31,356 bases of DNA from an uncultured Faecalibacterium sp. (GTDB taxonomy: Bacteria; Bacillota; Clostridia; Oscillospirales; Ruminococcaceae): contig CAAHET010000172.1 of NCBI GenBank assembly GCA_900772565.1, forward strand, positions 1 through 31,356. The letters run 5' to 3'. Each line of letters opens with the position of its first letter. Position 1 is the first letter of the stretch. Below the pieces are notes generated by a model. The model did not search any database and was not told the origin of the DNA. It worked only from the letters and a program-made list of their open reading frames with translations. Below, piece by piece: positions 8,017 to 15,980 of the stretch. A program made the translations under genes and the position numbers.

Positions 8017-8682
8017 TTATTCCGCCTCCTTCTTCAGATTGTCAAGATCACAGCAGCTCTTGCGCTCGATACGCGCGTCCAGCTTGCCTTCCAGCCAGAT
8101 GCAGCCTGCCATCAGGATGCCATAGCAGAAGAAGGCGCCGGGAGCCTGCGTCATGATGGACACCTTGGCAACGCTTTCCGGGATGATCTGGAAGCCCAGC
8201 CAGGTGCCGCTGCCCAGGATCTCACGGATGGAGGCCATCAGGGTAGCGGTGAGGGTGTAGCCGAGGCCCATGCCCACGCCGTCCAGTGCGGAATCCACCA
8301 CATTGTTCTTGCAGGCGAACATCTCGGCACGGCCCAGAATGATACAGTTGACAACGATCAGGGGCAGGAACACGCCCAGTGCGTTGTACAGGCTTTCCAT
8401 GTAGGCCTGCATGAACATCTGCACGATGGTCACAAAGCCTGCAATGATAACGATGTAGCAGGGCAGATGCACCTTGCCGGGGATCACCTTGCGCAGCAGG
8501 GAGATCATGATATTGGAGCACACCAGCACGAAGGTGAAGGCGGCGCCCATGCCCAGTGCGTTGGAAACTGCCGTGGTAACGGCCAGAATGGAGCAGGTGC
8601 CCAGAACCAGACGCAGAACAGGGTTTTCTTTGATGATGCCGTTGGTAAGGATGCTTACCTTGGACTTATTTTCTTGTGCCAT
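8017..8682 (-). CDS. rnfE: Rnf complex subunit RnfE
   Basis: A 221-residue membrane protein with about six spans, paired with RnfA. GTCSILAVTTAVSNALGMG near the N-terminus and VVNCIILGRAEMFA near residue 125 are characteristic and include the cluster-ligand cysteines. The C-terminal tail is charged (ERKSCCDLDNLKKEAE). It lies 17 bp after rnfG in the same transcript. Confidence 0.95.
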   Translation of the reverse strand: MAQENKSKVSILTNGIIKENPVLRLVLGTCSILAVTTAVSNALGMGAAFTFVLVCSNIMISLLRKVIPGKVHLPCYIVIIAGFVTIVQMFMQAYMESLYNALGVFLPLIVVNCIILGRAEMFACKNNVVDSALDGVGMGLGYTLTATLMASIREILGSGTWLGFQIIPESVAKVSIMTQAPGAFFCYGILMAGCIWLEGKLDARIERKSCCDLDNLKKEAE

Positions 8683-8699
8683 TTCTTACCAACCTCCTT

Positions 8700-9254
8700 T
8701 TATGCCAGCTCGTTGAAGCAGTTGATACAGTCATTGATGGCAGCAAACAGAGCGGTGGACGAAATGGTTGCGCCGCTGTACGCATCGAAATCCTGATTCA
8801 TCACAATGTTCTTGGTGCCGTCCATGCCGTTGAACTGTGCCAGATAGTCATCGGTGGACACATTGGAGCCGATGCCCTTGGTCTGGGTAGAAGCGTCCAC
8901 CCAGATGCCGGTCTCGGCACCGTTGGCGTCAAAGCCCATGATCACGGTCAGGATGCCGCCGTCAAAGCCCTTTTCCTCGGCTTTGATGGCAATGCCGCCG
9001 TCCTGCGCCTTCACCACGCCGGTAACATTGGCGGTGGTGTAATCGGTAACTTCCTCAAGCGTAGCTGCGTCCGAAACAGAGGGCATCACGCTGACATAAG
9101 CAGCCAGCGTGGTGCGGCGGGTGTTCTCCTTGATAACGGGAGCGGTCATGCCGTTCACCAGAGCCAGCAGCAGGCTGACGATCAGAGAGATGACGGTCAG
9201 CACAACGATGGGCTTACCGGTGGTTTCCCAGCTGGAATTTGCAGTCTTACTCAT
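8700..9254 (-). CDS. rnfG: Rnf complex subunit RnfG (covalent FMN)
   Basis: A 184-residue subunit with one N-terminal membrane anchor (about 16-36) and an extracytoplasmic FMN-binding domain. The flavinylation motif SGATISS is at residues 160-166, so Thr163 is the predicted covalent FMN attachment residue. ASTQTKGIGSN at 121-131 matches the family's conserved loop. The start overlaps the rnfD stop by 4 nt (ATGA). Attachment needs the flavin transferase ApbE, which is not encoded in this window. Confidence 0.95.
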   Translation of the reverse strand: MSKTANSSWETTGKPIVVLTVISLIVSLLLALVNGMTAPVIKENTRRTTLAAYVSVMPSVSDAATLEEVTDYTTANVTGVVKAQDGGIAIKAEEKGFDGGILTVIMGFDANGAETGIWVDASTQTKGIGSNVSTDDYLAQFNGMDGTKNIVMNQDFDAYSGATISSTALFAAINDCINCFNELA

Positions 9255-10210
9255 TTGCCAGCACCCTCCTTCGCTTTCTTTGCAGGCTTCACATAGCCAT
9301 ACGGGGTCTGACGGGTCAGATCATTGATGTACGGGACCCACAGGTTCATGAACAGCAGTGCGAAGGACACGCCCTCGGTGTAGCTGCCCCAGTAGCGGAT
9401 GGCAAAGGTAACGATGCCAAGGCAAACGCCGTACACCAGCTTGCCCTTCAGGGTAAAGGGGCTGGTAACGTAGTCGGTAGCCATGAACACAGCGCCGAAC
9501 AGCAGGCCGCCGCTCAGCACGGCAACCAGTGCGGTGTGCAGATCCTTGGTAGCGATCAGGTAGAACACGAACACGCTGCCAACATAGGAAGCCGGGATAG
9601 CGATGCTGATGGTCTTGGTAGCCACCAGATAAATCAGACCCAGCACGATGGCCAGTGCGCAGGTCTCGCCCAGCACACCGCCGTGGATGCCCATGAACAG
9701 GTCCAGCAGGCTCAGCTTGGAGGGATCTGCCACAGCCAGCGGGGTAGCCTTGGACAGCTGATCCACCGCTGCATCCGGGAACACCCACTTATTCATGGAG
9801 CCGGCAAAGCTGATGAACAGCACGATGCGGCCCACCAGAGCGGGGTTTGCAAAGTTCATGCCAATGCCGCCGAACAGCTGCTTGACAACGATGATAGCCA
9901 CCAGATCGCCGATGATCAGCTGACCGATGGGCATACCCACGGGCACGTTCATGGCCAGAATGATGCCGGTGACCACAGCGGACAGGTCGCTGATGGGGTT
10001 TGCACGCTTCAGCAGCTTGCAATACAGCCACTCAAAAACCACACAGGCCACCACGGAAACGGCGGTGACCAGCAGGGCGCGCACGCCAAAAATGATCGCA
10101 GAGGCAACCACGCAGGGGCACAGTGCAACGATCACGTTCGCCATCAGGCTCTGGGTGGTCTCGTCACTGCGGACGTGCGGGGAAGCCGAAACAATAAGCT
10201 TCGTATCCAT
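9251..10210 (-). CDS. rnfD: Rnf complex subunit RnfD
   Basis: A 319-residue polytopic membrane subunit related to NqrB, part of the electron and ion path of Rnf. MATDYVTSPFT near residue 245 fits the family region holding a covalently bound FMN on a threonine; which threonine is used here is my inference. The start ATG overlaps the rnfC TAA by one base, showing translational coupling. Confidence 0.95.
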   Translation of the reverse strand: MDTKLIVSASPHVRSDETTQSLMANVIVALCPCVVASAIIFGVRALLVTAVSVVACVVFEWLYCKLLKRANPISDLSAVVTGIILAMNVPVGMPIGQLIIGDLVAIIVVKQLFGGIGMNFANPALVGRIVLFISFAGSMNKWVFPDAAVDQLSKATPLAVADPSKLSLLDLFMGIHGGVLGETCALAIVLGLIYLVATKTISIAIPASYVGSVFVFYLIATKDLHTALVAVLSGGLLFGAVFMATDYVTSPFTLKGKLVYGVCLGIVTFAIRYWGSYTEGVSFALLFMNLWVPYINDLTRQTPYGYVKPAKKAKEGAGK

Positions 10211-11526
10211 TACTTATTGCCTCCTTTTTTGATTTCGCCAAGATAGAAGGCCTTGGCCAGACTCATCATCTGGGTGACCGGGCGCTTTGCCGGGCAGACG
10301 AAGGAGCAGCTGCCGCAGTTGAAGCAGTAGTCAGCGTGCAGCTTGCCCAGTTCCTGCACATCGCGGGCGGCGTAGGCCTGATTGACCTCCACGGGCTCCA
10401 GACCCATGGGGCAGTACTCCACGCAGCGGCCGCAGCGGATGCAGGGGTTGACCGGTGCAGGCTGTGCAGCGGCCTTGCTCAGCAGGATCAGACCGGAAGT
10501 GGTCTTGGTGGTGGGGTAAGCAAGGTTCTCCACAGCGGGGCCCATCATGGCACCGCCGGCAACCACCTTGCCCAGCTCGCCCTTGACGCCCACATAGTCC
10601 AGAATGTCCTGATAGGCGGTACCCACGGGCACAACAACGTTCTGGGGCTTTGCGCAGGCATCGCCGTCCACGGTGATGGTACGCTGGACCACCGGCATAC
10701 CGGTAGCCAGATACTTGCCCAGCGTGGAAACGCTGGTCACGTTCATCACGATAGCGCCTGCATCGGCGGGCAGACCGCCGTGGGGCACCTCGCGGCCGAG
10801 GCACTTCTCGATCAGGATCAGCTCTGCGCCGGTGCCGTAGACACTGGGCAGGGGCTTGACCTCGATAGCGCTGTCGTCCTTGGTCTTTTTGCACAGCAGG
10901 TCGATGCACTCGGGCTTGTTGTTCTCAATACCAATGATGCACTTGGGAATGCCGGTATACTGCAGCACAGCCTTGATGCCGCGGATGATATCATCGCTGC
11001 ACTCCAGCATCTCCTGCGTATCGCTGGTCAGCCACACCTCACACTCGGAGGCGTTGATCAACAGGGTATCCACCGGCTGCTTGGGCTGCAGCTTCACATC
11101 GGTGGGGAAGCCTGCGCCGCCCAGACCGACCAGACCGCACTCGCGCACGGCAGCAAGGAAGCTGGCCTTATCAGTGACTTCCGGTGCCTTGACAGCCGGA
11201 TCTACGGTCTGCTTGCCATCGGTCTTGATGACAACAGAATCGCACATACGGCCGTTGGACAGACGGAAAGCTTCCACTGCAGCTACCGTACCGGAAACGC
11301 TGGAGTGGATGTTTGCGGAGACAAAGCCGCCCGCCTCACCGATCTTGGTGCCGACGAACACTTCATCGCCTTTTTTCACCAGTGCCTTGGCGGGTGCGCC
11401 AATGTGCTGGCTCATAAGGATGCGTACCTGCGCGGGCAGAGGCATCGAGACAGGTTTGCTTGCAGCAGTTGCCTTGTCATGCGGCGTATGCGCGCCAAGC
11501 GCCGCACGTTTCAGCTTGTTCAACAT
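10210..11526 (-). CDS. rnfC: Rnf complex subunit RnfC (NADH/FMN/Fe-S)
   Basis: A 438-residue peripheral subunit that passes electrons to NAD+. It has an N-terminal barrel region, a Rossmann-type NADH/FMN region with GLGGAGFPTDVKL, and two [4Fe-4S] sites: CIRCGRCVEYCP at 362-373 and CFNCGSCSFVCP at 401-412. I chose MLNKLKRAALGAHTPHDK as the start because GGGGGA lies about 10 nt upstream and the length then fits the family. Two in-frame ATGs further upstream (11544 and 11583) lack well-placed ribosome binding sites. It is the first gene of the operon, about 90 nt after the -10 element. Confidence 0.94.
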   Translation of the reverse strand: MLNKLKRAALGAHTPHDKATAASKPVSMPLPAQVRILMSQHIGAPAKALVKKGDEVFVGTKIGEAGGFVSANIHSSVSGTVAAVEAFRLSNGRMCDSVVIKTDGKQTVDPAVKAPEVTDKASFLAAVRECGLVGLGGAGFPTDVKLQPKQPVDTLLINASECEVWLTSDTQEMLECSDDIIRGIKAVLQYTGIPKCIIGIENNKPECIDLLCKKTKDDSAIEVKPLPSVYGTGAELILIEKCLGREVPHGGLPADAGAIVMNVTSVSTLGKYLATGMPVVQRTITVDGDACAKPQNVVVPVGTAYQDILDYVGVKGELGKVVAGGAMMGPAVENLAYPTTKTTSGLILLSKAAAQPAPVNPCIRCGRCVEYCPMGLEPVEVNQAYAARDVQELGKLHADYCFNCGSCSFVCPAKRPVTQMMSLAKAFYLGEIKKGGNK

Positions 11527-11615
11527 GGATTTCAAATCCCCCATTCTGCTTGAATTGCCATCCCCTCGCCCATGCAGGCGCACTGGTACAGGGACAGCAG
11601 CTGCTTAACACACTT

Positions 11616-11643
11616 ATTGTATCATTTTGGCGCGGGAAGTCAA
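11616..11643 (-). promoter_or_regulatory. promoter of rnfCDGEAB
   Basis: On the minus strand TTGACT (11638-11643) and TACAAT (11616-11621) are 16 bp apart. This near-consensus sigma-A promoter gives a leader of about 80 nt. Confidence 0.8.
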
Positions 11644-11751
11644 CGACATCACGGCTCAAATGATGAAATTTCCTAAAGTTTCTTATTCGTTTTCGCAGAT
11701 TAGTTTTAACTAACCACCGTATTTTTCTTTTTGTTCTCCCCCTTCTGCCGT

Positions 11752-11780
11752 TTGCCTTTACTGCGGGAATATGCTATACT
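11752..11780 (+). promoter_or_regulatory. promoter of the small membrane protein gene
   Basis: TTGCCT (11752-11757) and TATACT (11775-11780) are 17 bp apart; the -10 is preceded by TGC, an extended -10. It directs transcription away from rnf. Confidence 0.7.
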
Positions 11781-11846
11781 ATACCTAACATGACAGGCGG
11801 AACGTCCCCCGCTCCGCTCCCGAACTTCACAAGGAGGCACCAAACC

Positions 11847-11972
11847 ATGAAAGTTCTCAAAGCTCTGCTCGCCGTCCTCACCACTCTGGCTGTCGCCCTG
11901 ACCGCCATTCTGCTGCTCTGGCAGGATAAAAGCGCCCCGCGCTATATCAAGATCTACGAAAACGAGCAGTAA
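11847..11972 (+). CDS. 41-residue single-span membrane peptide, unknown function
   Basis: The peptide begins MKVLKALLAVLTTLAVALTA, has one hydrophobic span at about residues 4-25, and ends in a short polar tail (QDKSAPRYIKIYENEQ). A strong ribosome binding site (AAGGAGG, 11831-11837) lies 9 nt before the ATG. It has its own promoter and its own terminator, so it is a complete small gene. The hydrophobic part could be an uncleaved anchor or a signal peptide; no AxA cleavage site stands out. I do not recognise a family. It is divergent from rnf, but nothing in the peptide itself ties it to Rnf. Confidence 0.75.
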   Translation: MKVLKALLAVLTTLAVALTAILLLWQDKSAPRYIKIYENEQ

Positions 11973-11988
11973 TTATTTCTTGCAAAAC

Positions 11989-12032
11989 AACACCCCGGTC
12001 AGGCGGCTTTTCCGCCCGGCCGGGGTGTTTTT
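11989..12032 (+). terminator. terminator of the small membrane protein gene
   Basis: AACACCCCGG pairs with CCGGGGTGTT around an inner GGCGG/CCGCC stem, followed by a T run. Confidence 0.85.
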
Positions 12033-12055
12033 GCGTTGTCCGGCAGACCACACAA

Positions 12056-12086
12056 AAACGCCGCCGACTTTTCGTCAGCGGCGTTT
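12056..12086 (-). terminator. terminator of the CAP-like lipoprotein gene
   Basis: AAACGCCGC(C/T)GAC arms pair around TTTTC, with a T run on the minus strand. It lies 21 bp after the gene's stop. Confidence 0.8.
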
Positions 12087-12106
12087 GCGCGGTTTCAAAT
12101 TATAGG

Positions 12107-12616
12107 TCAGTAAGTCACAACGACCGTAATGTACATACCGTTGTAGCTGATCTTTTTTATAACAACGCCAACATATTTTGCATTAGCGCTGCGCACGATC
12201 CGGCAACTACCATAGTCCATATTGTTCTTGTCATATATTTTCTGCCATCTTCTCTCGGTCATGCTCTCCTCGCCCGAGTAGAGAGATACAAGTATCAGAT
12301 CGCTGTCGCGGCTTCTTCCATCCACCTGAATGGACGCCAGCTCCTCCAATTTCTTTTTGCAGTCCTCTGCCGAAATCAGCCTCAGTTCCTTCTCTTCCCT
12401 TACCGCCGCAATTTTATTGGCCACATCCATTGCAGCCGTGTTGACCTCCAGTGCCGACAGGCCATTTTTCGTCCGAACCGCATTGATGTTGTCCACAATC
12501 TGCTTTGCTTCTTTCGTTTTATCCGGCATACTCGATATACCGCTGCAAGCGGTGAGCATAGCCAGCGCCAGCACAGCAGCCAGCGTGATCGCAATCAGTT
12601 TTTTGAACCATTTCAT
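12107..12616 (-). CDS. CAP/SCP-like lipoprotein, degenerate
   Basis: A 169-residue secreted lipoprotein. The N-terminus is a lipoprotein signal peptide with lipobox LTAC, so Cys24 would be lipidated. INAVRTKNGLSALEVNTAAM (about 44-63) resembles the first helix of CAP (SCP/PR-1) domains, and YVGVVIKKISYNGMYITVVV at the end resembles the terminal strands. The middle is short, and I cannot see the usual histidine/glutamate cavity residues. It could be a non-catalytic CAP variant. GGAGG precedes the start at good spacing. The base composition is less GC-rich than its neighbours, which may hint at separate acquisition. Confidence 0.7.
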   Translation of the reverse strand: MKWFKKLIAITLAAVLALAMLTACSGISSMPDKTKEAKQIVDNINAVRTKNGLSALEVNTAAMDVANKIAAVREEKELRLISAEDCKKKLEELASIQVDGRSRDSDLILVSLYSGEESMTERRWQKIYDKNNMDYGSCRIVRSANAKYVGVVIKKISYNGMYITVVVTY

Positions 12617-12687
12617 GCTTCATGCCTCCTTTTTTCGTCAGACAGTATTCTCTGCAGCCCGGACGTATGCCAATCCTGCTTTCCTTC

Positions 12688-12717
12688 ATTGTACCATTGC
12701 TTTTGCATTTCTGTCAA
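12688..12717 (-). promoter_or_regulatory. promoter of the lipoprotein gene
   Basis: On the minus strand TTGACA (12712-12717) and TACAAT (12688-12693) have 18-bp spacing, about 70 bp before the start codon. Confidence 0.75.
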
Positions 12718-12766
12718 TGCACAGAAGCCCTAAAGTTTTTCAAAAAATTTCAGCATTCCGCGCAAA

Positions 12767-12799
12767 AAAGGCTGCCGCACATTCTGTGCAGCAGCCTTT
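12767..12799 (-). terminator. terminator of the surface-glycan operon
   Basis: AAAGGCTGC pairs with GCAGCCTTT, extended by GCAC/GTGC, with a T run on the minus strand. It lies just after the DUF5662 stop and is the first clear terminator downstream of the DD-carboxypeptidase gene. Confidence 0.85.
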
Positions 12800-12804
12800 C
12801 GGGT

Positions 12805-13341
12805 TCAGTAATCTGTCTCGCAGCCAAGCAGGAATTTGATGTAGGCAAAGGTGCGCTCACGCCCCAGGTCCCGCACCATGCACAGCAGTTTTTCCAGCAG
12901 TGCCCGGGTCTCCGGGTGCATCAGGTAGTGATCCTTGCTGCGCTGGTAGTACTCCCACGCGGAGGCATCGGTGTACTTATCGCCCAGATAGATCTGGCTT
13001 GCCGCCACCCGGTCGCACACCATCTCGCAGACGTACCGCAGGGGGATCTTCATGCCGGTCAGGCCGGTCTTGGTGGTGCTGTAATCGATCCAGTATTCCA
13101 GATGATGCTTGTTGCGCCCCTTGTGGTGCAGCCACGCCGAGGTGTAGCCCTTGGCTGCGCGCTCCGCCTCGTTGGGGCTGTGGTCACCCTGATAGTAGAT
13201 GCACCCGGGGATGAACTCGGTGGGGCTGTACTTGCTCAGGTCGTGGGCAAGGCCCTGCTCATACAACCCGCATTCAAAGCAGTATTTCATCACCAGCAGC
13301 TTGTGCCGGGTGATGGTCTCGAAATGACCTTTGATGTTCAT
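12805..13341 (-). CDS. DUF5662 family protein
   Basis: A 178-residue protein, probably cytoplasmic, with the DUF5662 pattern: H13 in ITRHKLLVMKYC, LAHDLSKYSPTEF (His33-Asp34), YYQGDHSPNEAE, and SAWLHHKGRNKHHLEYW (His72, 73, 79, 80). The spacing of H...HD...HH resembles metal-dependent HD-type hydrolases, but this is only a resemblance and no activity is established for the family as far as I know. It starts 4 bp after the glycosyltransferase stop, so it is the last gene of the glycan export operon. Confidence 0.85.
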   Translation of the reverse strand: MNIKGHFETITRHKLLVMKYCFECGLYEQGLAHDLSKYSPTEFIPGCIYYQGDHSPNEAERAAKGYTSAWLHHKGRNKHHLEYWIDYSTTKTGLTGMKIPLRYVCEMVCDRVAASQIYLGDKYTDASAWEYYQRSKDHYLMHPETRALLEKLLCMVRDLGRERTFAYIKFLLGCETDY

Positions 13342-13345
13342 GCTG

Positions 13346-15223
13346 TTATTCCCTCCACTGCACCGTGATGCGTCCCTCTTTCAGCCCGCGCAGATCATCG
13401 CTTTCGGAAAAATCCTCCCGGTCCATGGTCAGGTTGGGGTTGTAGTAGGGGTCGTGCAGGATGTTCGCCTTGCCGTGCACCTCGTACAGGCGCTGCTGCT
13501 CGGCGGCAAAGCGCCGTGCCTTTACCGGGTCTTTTTCGTCCCCGCCGCGGCTCTTGCTCTCGTAGTGGGTCAGCTGGGCGTAGGGCGTCCACGCAATGCG
13601 GTAGCCCGCATCCCGCACCCGCAGGCAGAAGTCCACATCGTTGAAGGCCACCGCAAAGGCTTCGTCCAGCCCCTTTACCTCGTCCCACACGCTGGTCTTT
13701 ACCAGCAGGCAGGCACCGGTAACGGCAGAAAAGTCCTGCACCGTGGCGGTGCGGAACATATAGCCGCTGCCGCCTGCCTTTTTGTACTTGTGGCTGTGCC
13801 CCGCGTAGCCCCCCAGCCCGGTAATGACGCCCGCGTGCTGGATGGTCTCGTCCGGGTAAAAGAGCATGGCACCGCACACTGCCGCCCCGCCGGGGTGGGC
13901 GCATTGGCGCAGAAGTTCAGTGAGCCATTCGCCGCTGCGCACCTCCACGTCGTTATTCAGCAGCAGCAGATACTCGCCCGTAGCGTACTTGCGGCCAAAG
14001 TTGTTGATGCCGGAAAAGTTGAAGCCCTTTTTCGGGTAGGTGACCACCCGCAGACCGTCGTAGCGCTGCTGCGCCTTTTTATAGTAGGCAAAGGTGGCGG
14101 GGTCGGTGGAGTTGTTCTCCACTACGATGACCTCAAAGTGCTCCCATTCGGTCTTTGTCCAGATGCTGTGCAGGCACTTTTCCAGATCCTCGGTGTGGTC
14201 CTTGTTGGGGATGAGGATGCTCACCTTCGGTTCGCCCACGATGTCCCACTTCACCCGGTAGGTGCTGGGGAACAGACCGTCCTCCACCGTGCCGGTGCGC
14301 CCGGTGCGGGTCAGGTGGTCTGCCAGCGCCTTTTTAGCCGCTGCCGCAACGTATGGCTTGGCATCGGCACCGCCGGAGGTAGACCCCGCGTGCACCCGCC
14401 AGTAGTACAGTACCTGCGGCACATGGGCGGCACCGCCGGTCTTTTCCAGCAGCCGCAGGAACAGGTCATGGTCCTGACTGCCATCGCATTCCGGGCGCTC
14501 GCCGCCCAGCTGCTCCCACAGTGCCTTTTTAAACACCGCCAGATGGCAGATGTAGTTGCAGCACAGCAGGTAGTCCGGGGCGTAGTCCGGCTTGAAGTGC
14601 GCCACCATGGGGCGGCGGATGCTCTTGGTGAACAGTGCCTCGTCGCTGTACAGAAAACCGTCCGGTTCGCCGCGCTGCCGCAGCTGCAAAATGGCCTTGC
14701 CCATGGTGTACAGGGCATGGGGTGCCAGAATGTCGTCGTGGTCGGCCAGTGCCAGATATTCCCCTGTTGCCAGCTGCGCGGCGGCGTTGGTGTTGGCCGC
14801 AATGCCCTTATTTTCGATCTTTTTATATACGATCTGTTGATTTTTTTGCTGATATTCCTTTACGATGCGTTCCACGTCCCCGTGGGCGGCGTCCGAAGCA
14901 TCGGCAAGGCAGAGCTGCCCGTTGGGCGCGGTCTGCCCCACAAAGGCATCCAAAAATTCCCGCAGGTACTTTTCCGGGGTGTTATACAGCGGGGTCAGCA
15001 CCGAGATGGTGGGCAGACCGCAGTCTGCCGCCGTTTTGCCTGCCATCTCTGCGCGCTGCGCTTCCAGCACCTTTTTGGCGGGCAGGTAGCGTGCGCGCTT
15101 GCCGAAGCAGCGGCGCTTCACAAAGCCCGCGCCGCGCTTGACCATAGTAGACAGGCCCTCTTCCTTTGTCAGCTGCACGGCATAGCCGGCCAGCTCCTTG
15201 GCGCGTTTCAACCGTACATTCAT
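13346..15223 (-). CDS. two-domain GT2 glycosyltransferase
   Basis: A 625-residue cytoplasmic or membrane-associated glycosyltransferase with two GT-A (family 2) modules. The first begins PTISVLTPLYNTPEKYL at about 71 and has the nucleotide-sugar motif DHDD at 161-164. The second begins EPKVSILIPNKDHTEDL at about 331, with NNDVEV at 423-428. The layout is typical of bifunctional enzymes that build rhamnose-rich or O-antigen-like chains next to ABC export systems. A basic N-terminal region (1-60) may hold it at the membrane. It starts 1 bp after the ATPase stop. The sugar donor is uncertain; rfbC in the operon suggests dTDP-rhamnose. Confidence 0.9.
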   Translation of the reverse strand: MNVRLKRAKELAGYAVQLTKEEGLSTMVKRGAGFVKRRCFGKRARYLPAKKVLEAQRAEMAGKTAADCGLPTISVLTPLYNTPEKYLREFLDAFVGQTAPNGQLCLADASDAAHGDVERIVKEYQQKNQQIVYKKIENKGIAANTNAAAQLATGEYLALADHDDILAPHALYTMGKAILQLRQRGEPDGFLYSDEALFTKSIRRPMVAHFKPDYAPDYLLCCNYICHLAVFKKALWEQLGGERPECDGSQDHDLFLRLLEKTGGAAHVPQVLYYWRVHAGSTSGGADAKPYVAAAAKKALADHLTRTGRTGTVEDGLFPSTYRVKWDIVGEPKVSILIPNKDHTEDLEKCLHSIWTKTEWEHFEVIVVENNSTDPATFAYYKKAQQRYDGLRVVTYPKKGFNFSGINNFGRKYATGEYLLLLNNDVEVRSGEWLTELLRQCAHPGGAAVCGAMLFYPDETIQHAGVITGLGGYAGHSHKYKKAGGSGYMFRTATVQDFSAVTGACLLVKTSVWDEVKGLDEAFAVAFNDVDFCLRVRDAGYRIAWTPYAQLTHYESKSRGGDEKDPVKARRFAAEQQRLYEVHGKANILHDPYYNPNLTMDREDFSESDDLRGLKEGRITVQWRE

Positions 15224-15224
15224 A

Positions 15225-15968
15225 TCAGACCTCGCCGCGCTGGGTCGCCTTGTAGGCGGCGCAGACTGTTGCGGTGTCCCCGTTCATTTTCAGGTGACCG
15301 TGGCTCAGCCATGCCACCTTGGTGCACATCCGCTCGATCTGCTCGATGGAGTGGGACACCAGAATGACCGTGGTGCCGCCCGCCATCAGTTCCTGCATCC
15401 GTTTTTCGCACTTCTGCTGAAACAGGAAATCGCCCACCGACAGCACCTCGTCCGCAATGAGGATATCGGGCTTGGTGATGGTGGCAATGGCAAAGCCGAT
15501 ACGCGCCACCATGCCGGAGGAGTAGTTTTTCAGCGGCACATCCAGAAAGTTTTCCAGCTCGCTGAATTCCACGATCTCGTCAAATTTTTCGTCCAGATAC
15601 TTGGGCGAGAAGCCCAGCACTGTGCCGTTGAGGTAGATATTCTCGCGGGCGGTCAGGTCCATATCAAAGCCCGCGCCCAGCTCGATGAGCGGGGCGATGG
15701 TGCCGTTTACGGTCACCTTGCCCTTGCTGGGCTTGTACACCCCGGCAATGGTCTTGAGCAGGGTGGATTTGCCCGAGCCGTTCAAGCCCACAAGGCCGTA
15801 AAAATCGCCGGGCATAATGTCCAGACTGACGTCCTTTAAAGCGTAGAACTCGTCGTACTGCAGCCGCCCCTGCACCATGGCCAGAAAGTACTCTTTCAGG
15901 CTCTCATGCTTTTCCTTGGAAAGGTTGAAGCACATGGAAACATTGTCCACTTTGATGATTGGTTCCAT
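15225..15968 (-). CDS. polysaccharide ABC exporter ATP-binding protein (Wzt/TagH type)
   Basis: A 247-residue ATPase powering export of a lipid-linked glycan. Walker A GLNGSGKST is at 61-69, the signature YSSGMVARIGFA at about 167-178 and Walker B ILIADE at about 189-194, all in the style of the Wzt/TagH/RfbE subfamily. It lacks the C-terminal carbohydrate-binding domain found in long Wzt proteins, so the system probably does not need a terminally modified chain. It lies 12 bp after the permease gene. Confidence 0.93.
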   Translation of the reverse strand: MEPIIKVDNVSMCFNLSKEKHESLKEYFLAMVQGRLQYDEFYALKDVSLDIMPGDFYGLVGLNGSGKSTLLKTIAGVYKPSKGKVTVNGTIAPLIELGAGFDMDLTARENIYLNGTVLGFSPKYLDEKFDEIVEFSELENFLDVPLKNYSSGMVARIGFAIATITKPDILIADEVLSVGDFLFQQKCEKRMQELMAGGTTVILVSHSIEQIERMCTKVAWLSHGHLKMNGDTATVCAAYKATQRGEV

Positions 15969-15980
15969 TGTTCACCCTCC

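Noticed and set aside
5172..8156. A 994-codon open frame on the plus strand opposite the MFS gene and rnfB/rnfA
   Set aside because: It is rich in His, Gln, Gly and Ala, has no domain, and mirrors well-supported minus-strand genes. Long antisense frames are expected in this GC-rich DNA.
13331..15367. A 678-codon plus-strand frame opposite the glycosyltransferase
   Set aside because: Shadow of a clear two-domain GT2 gene; no start signal and a composition typical of antisense frames.
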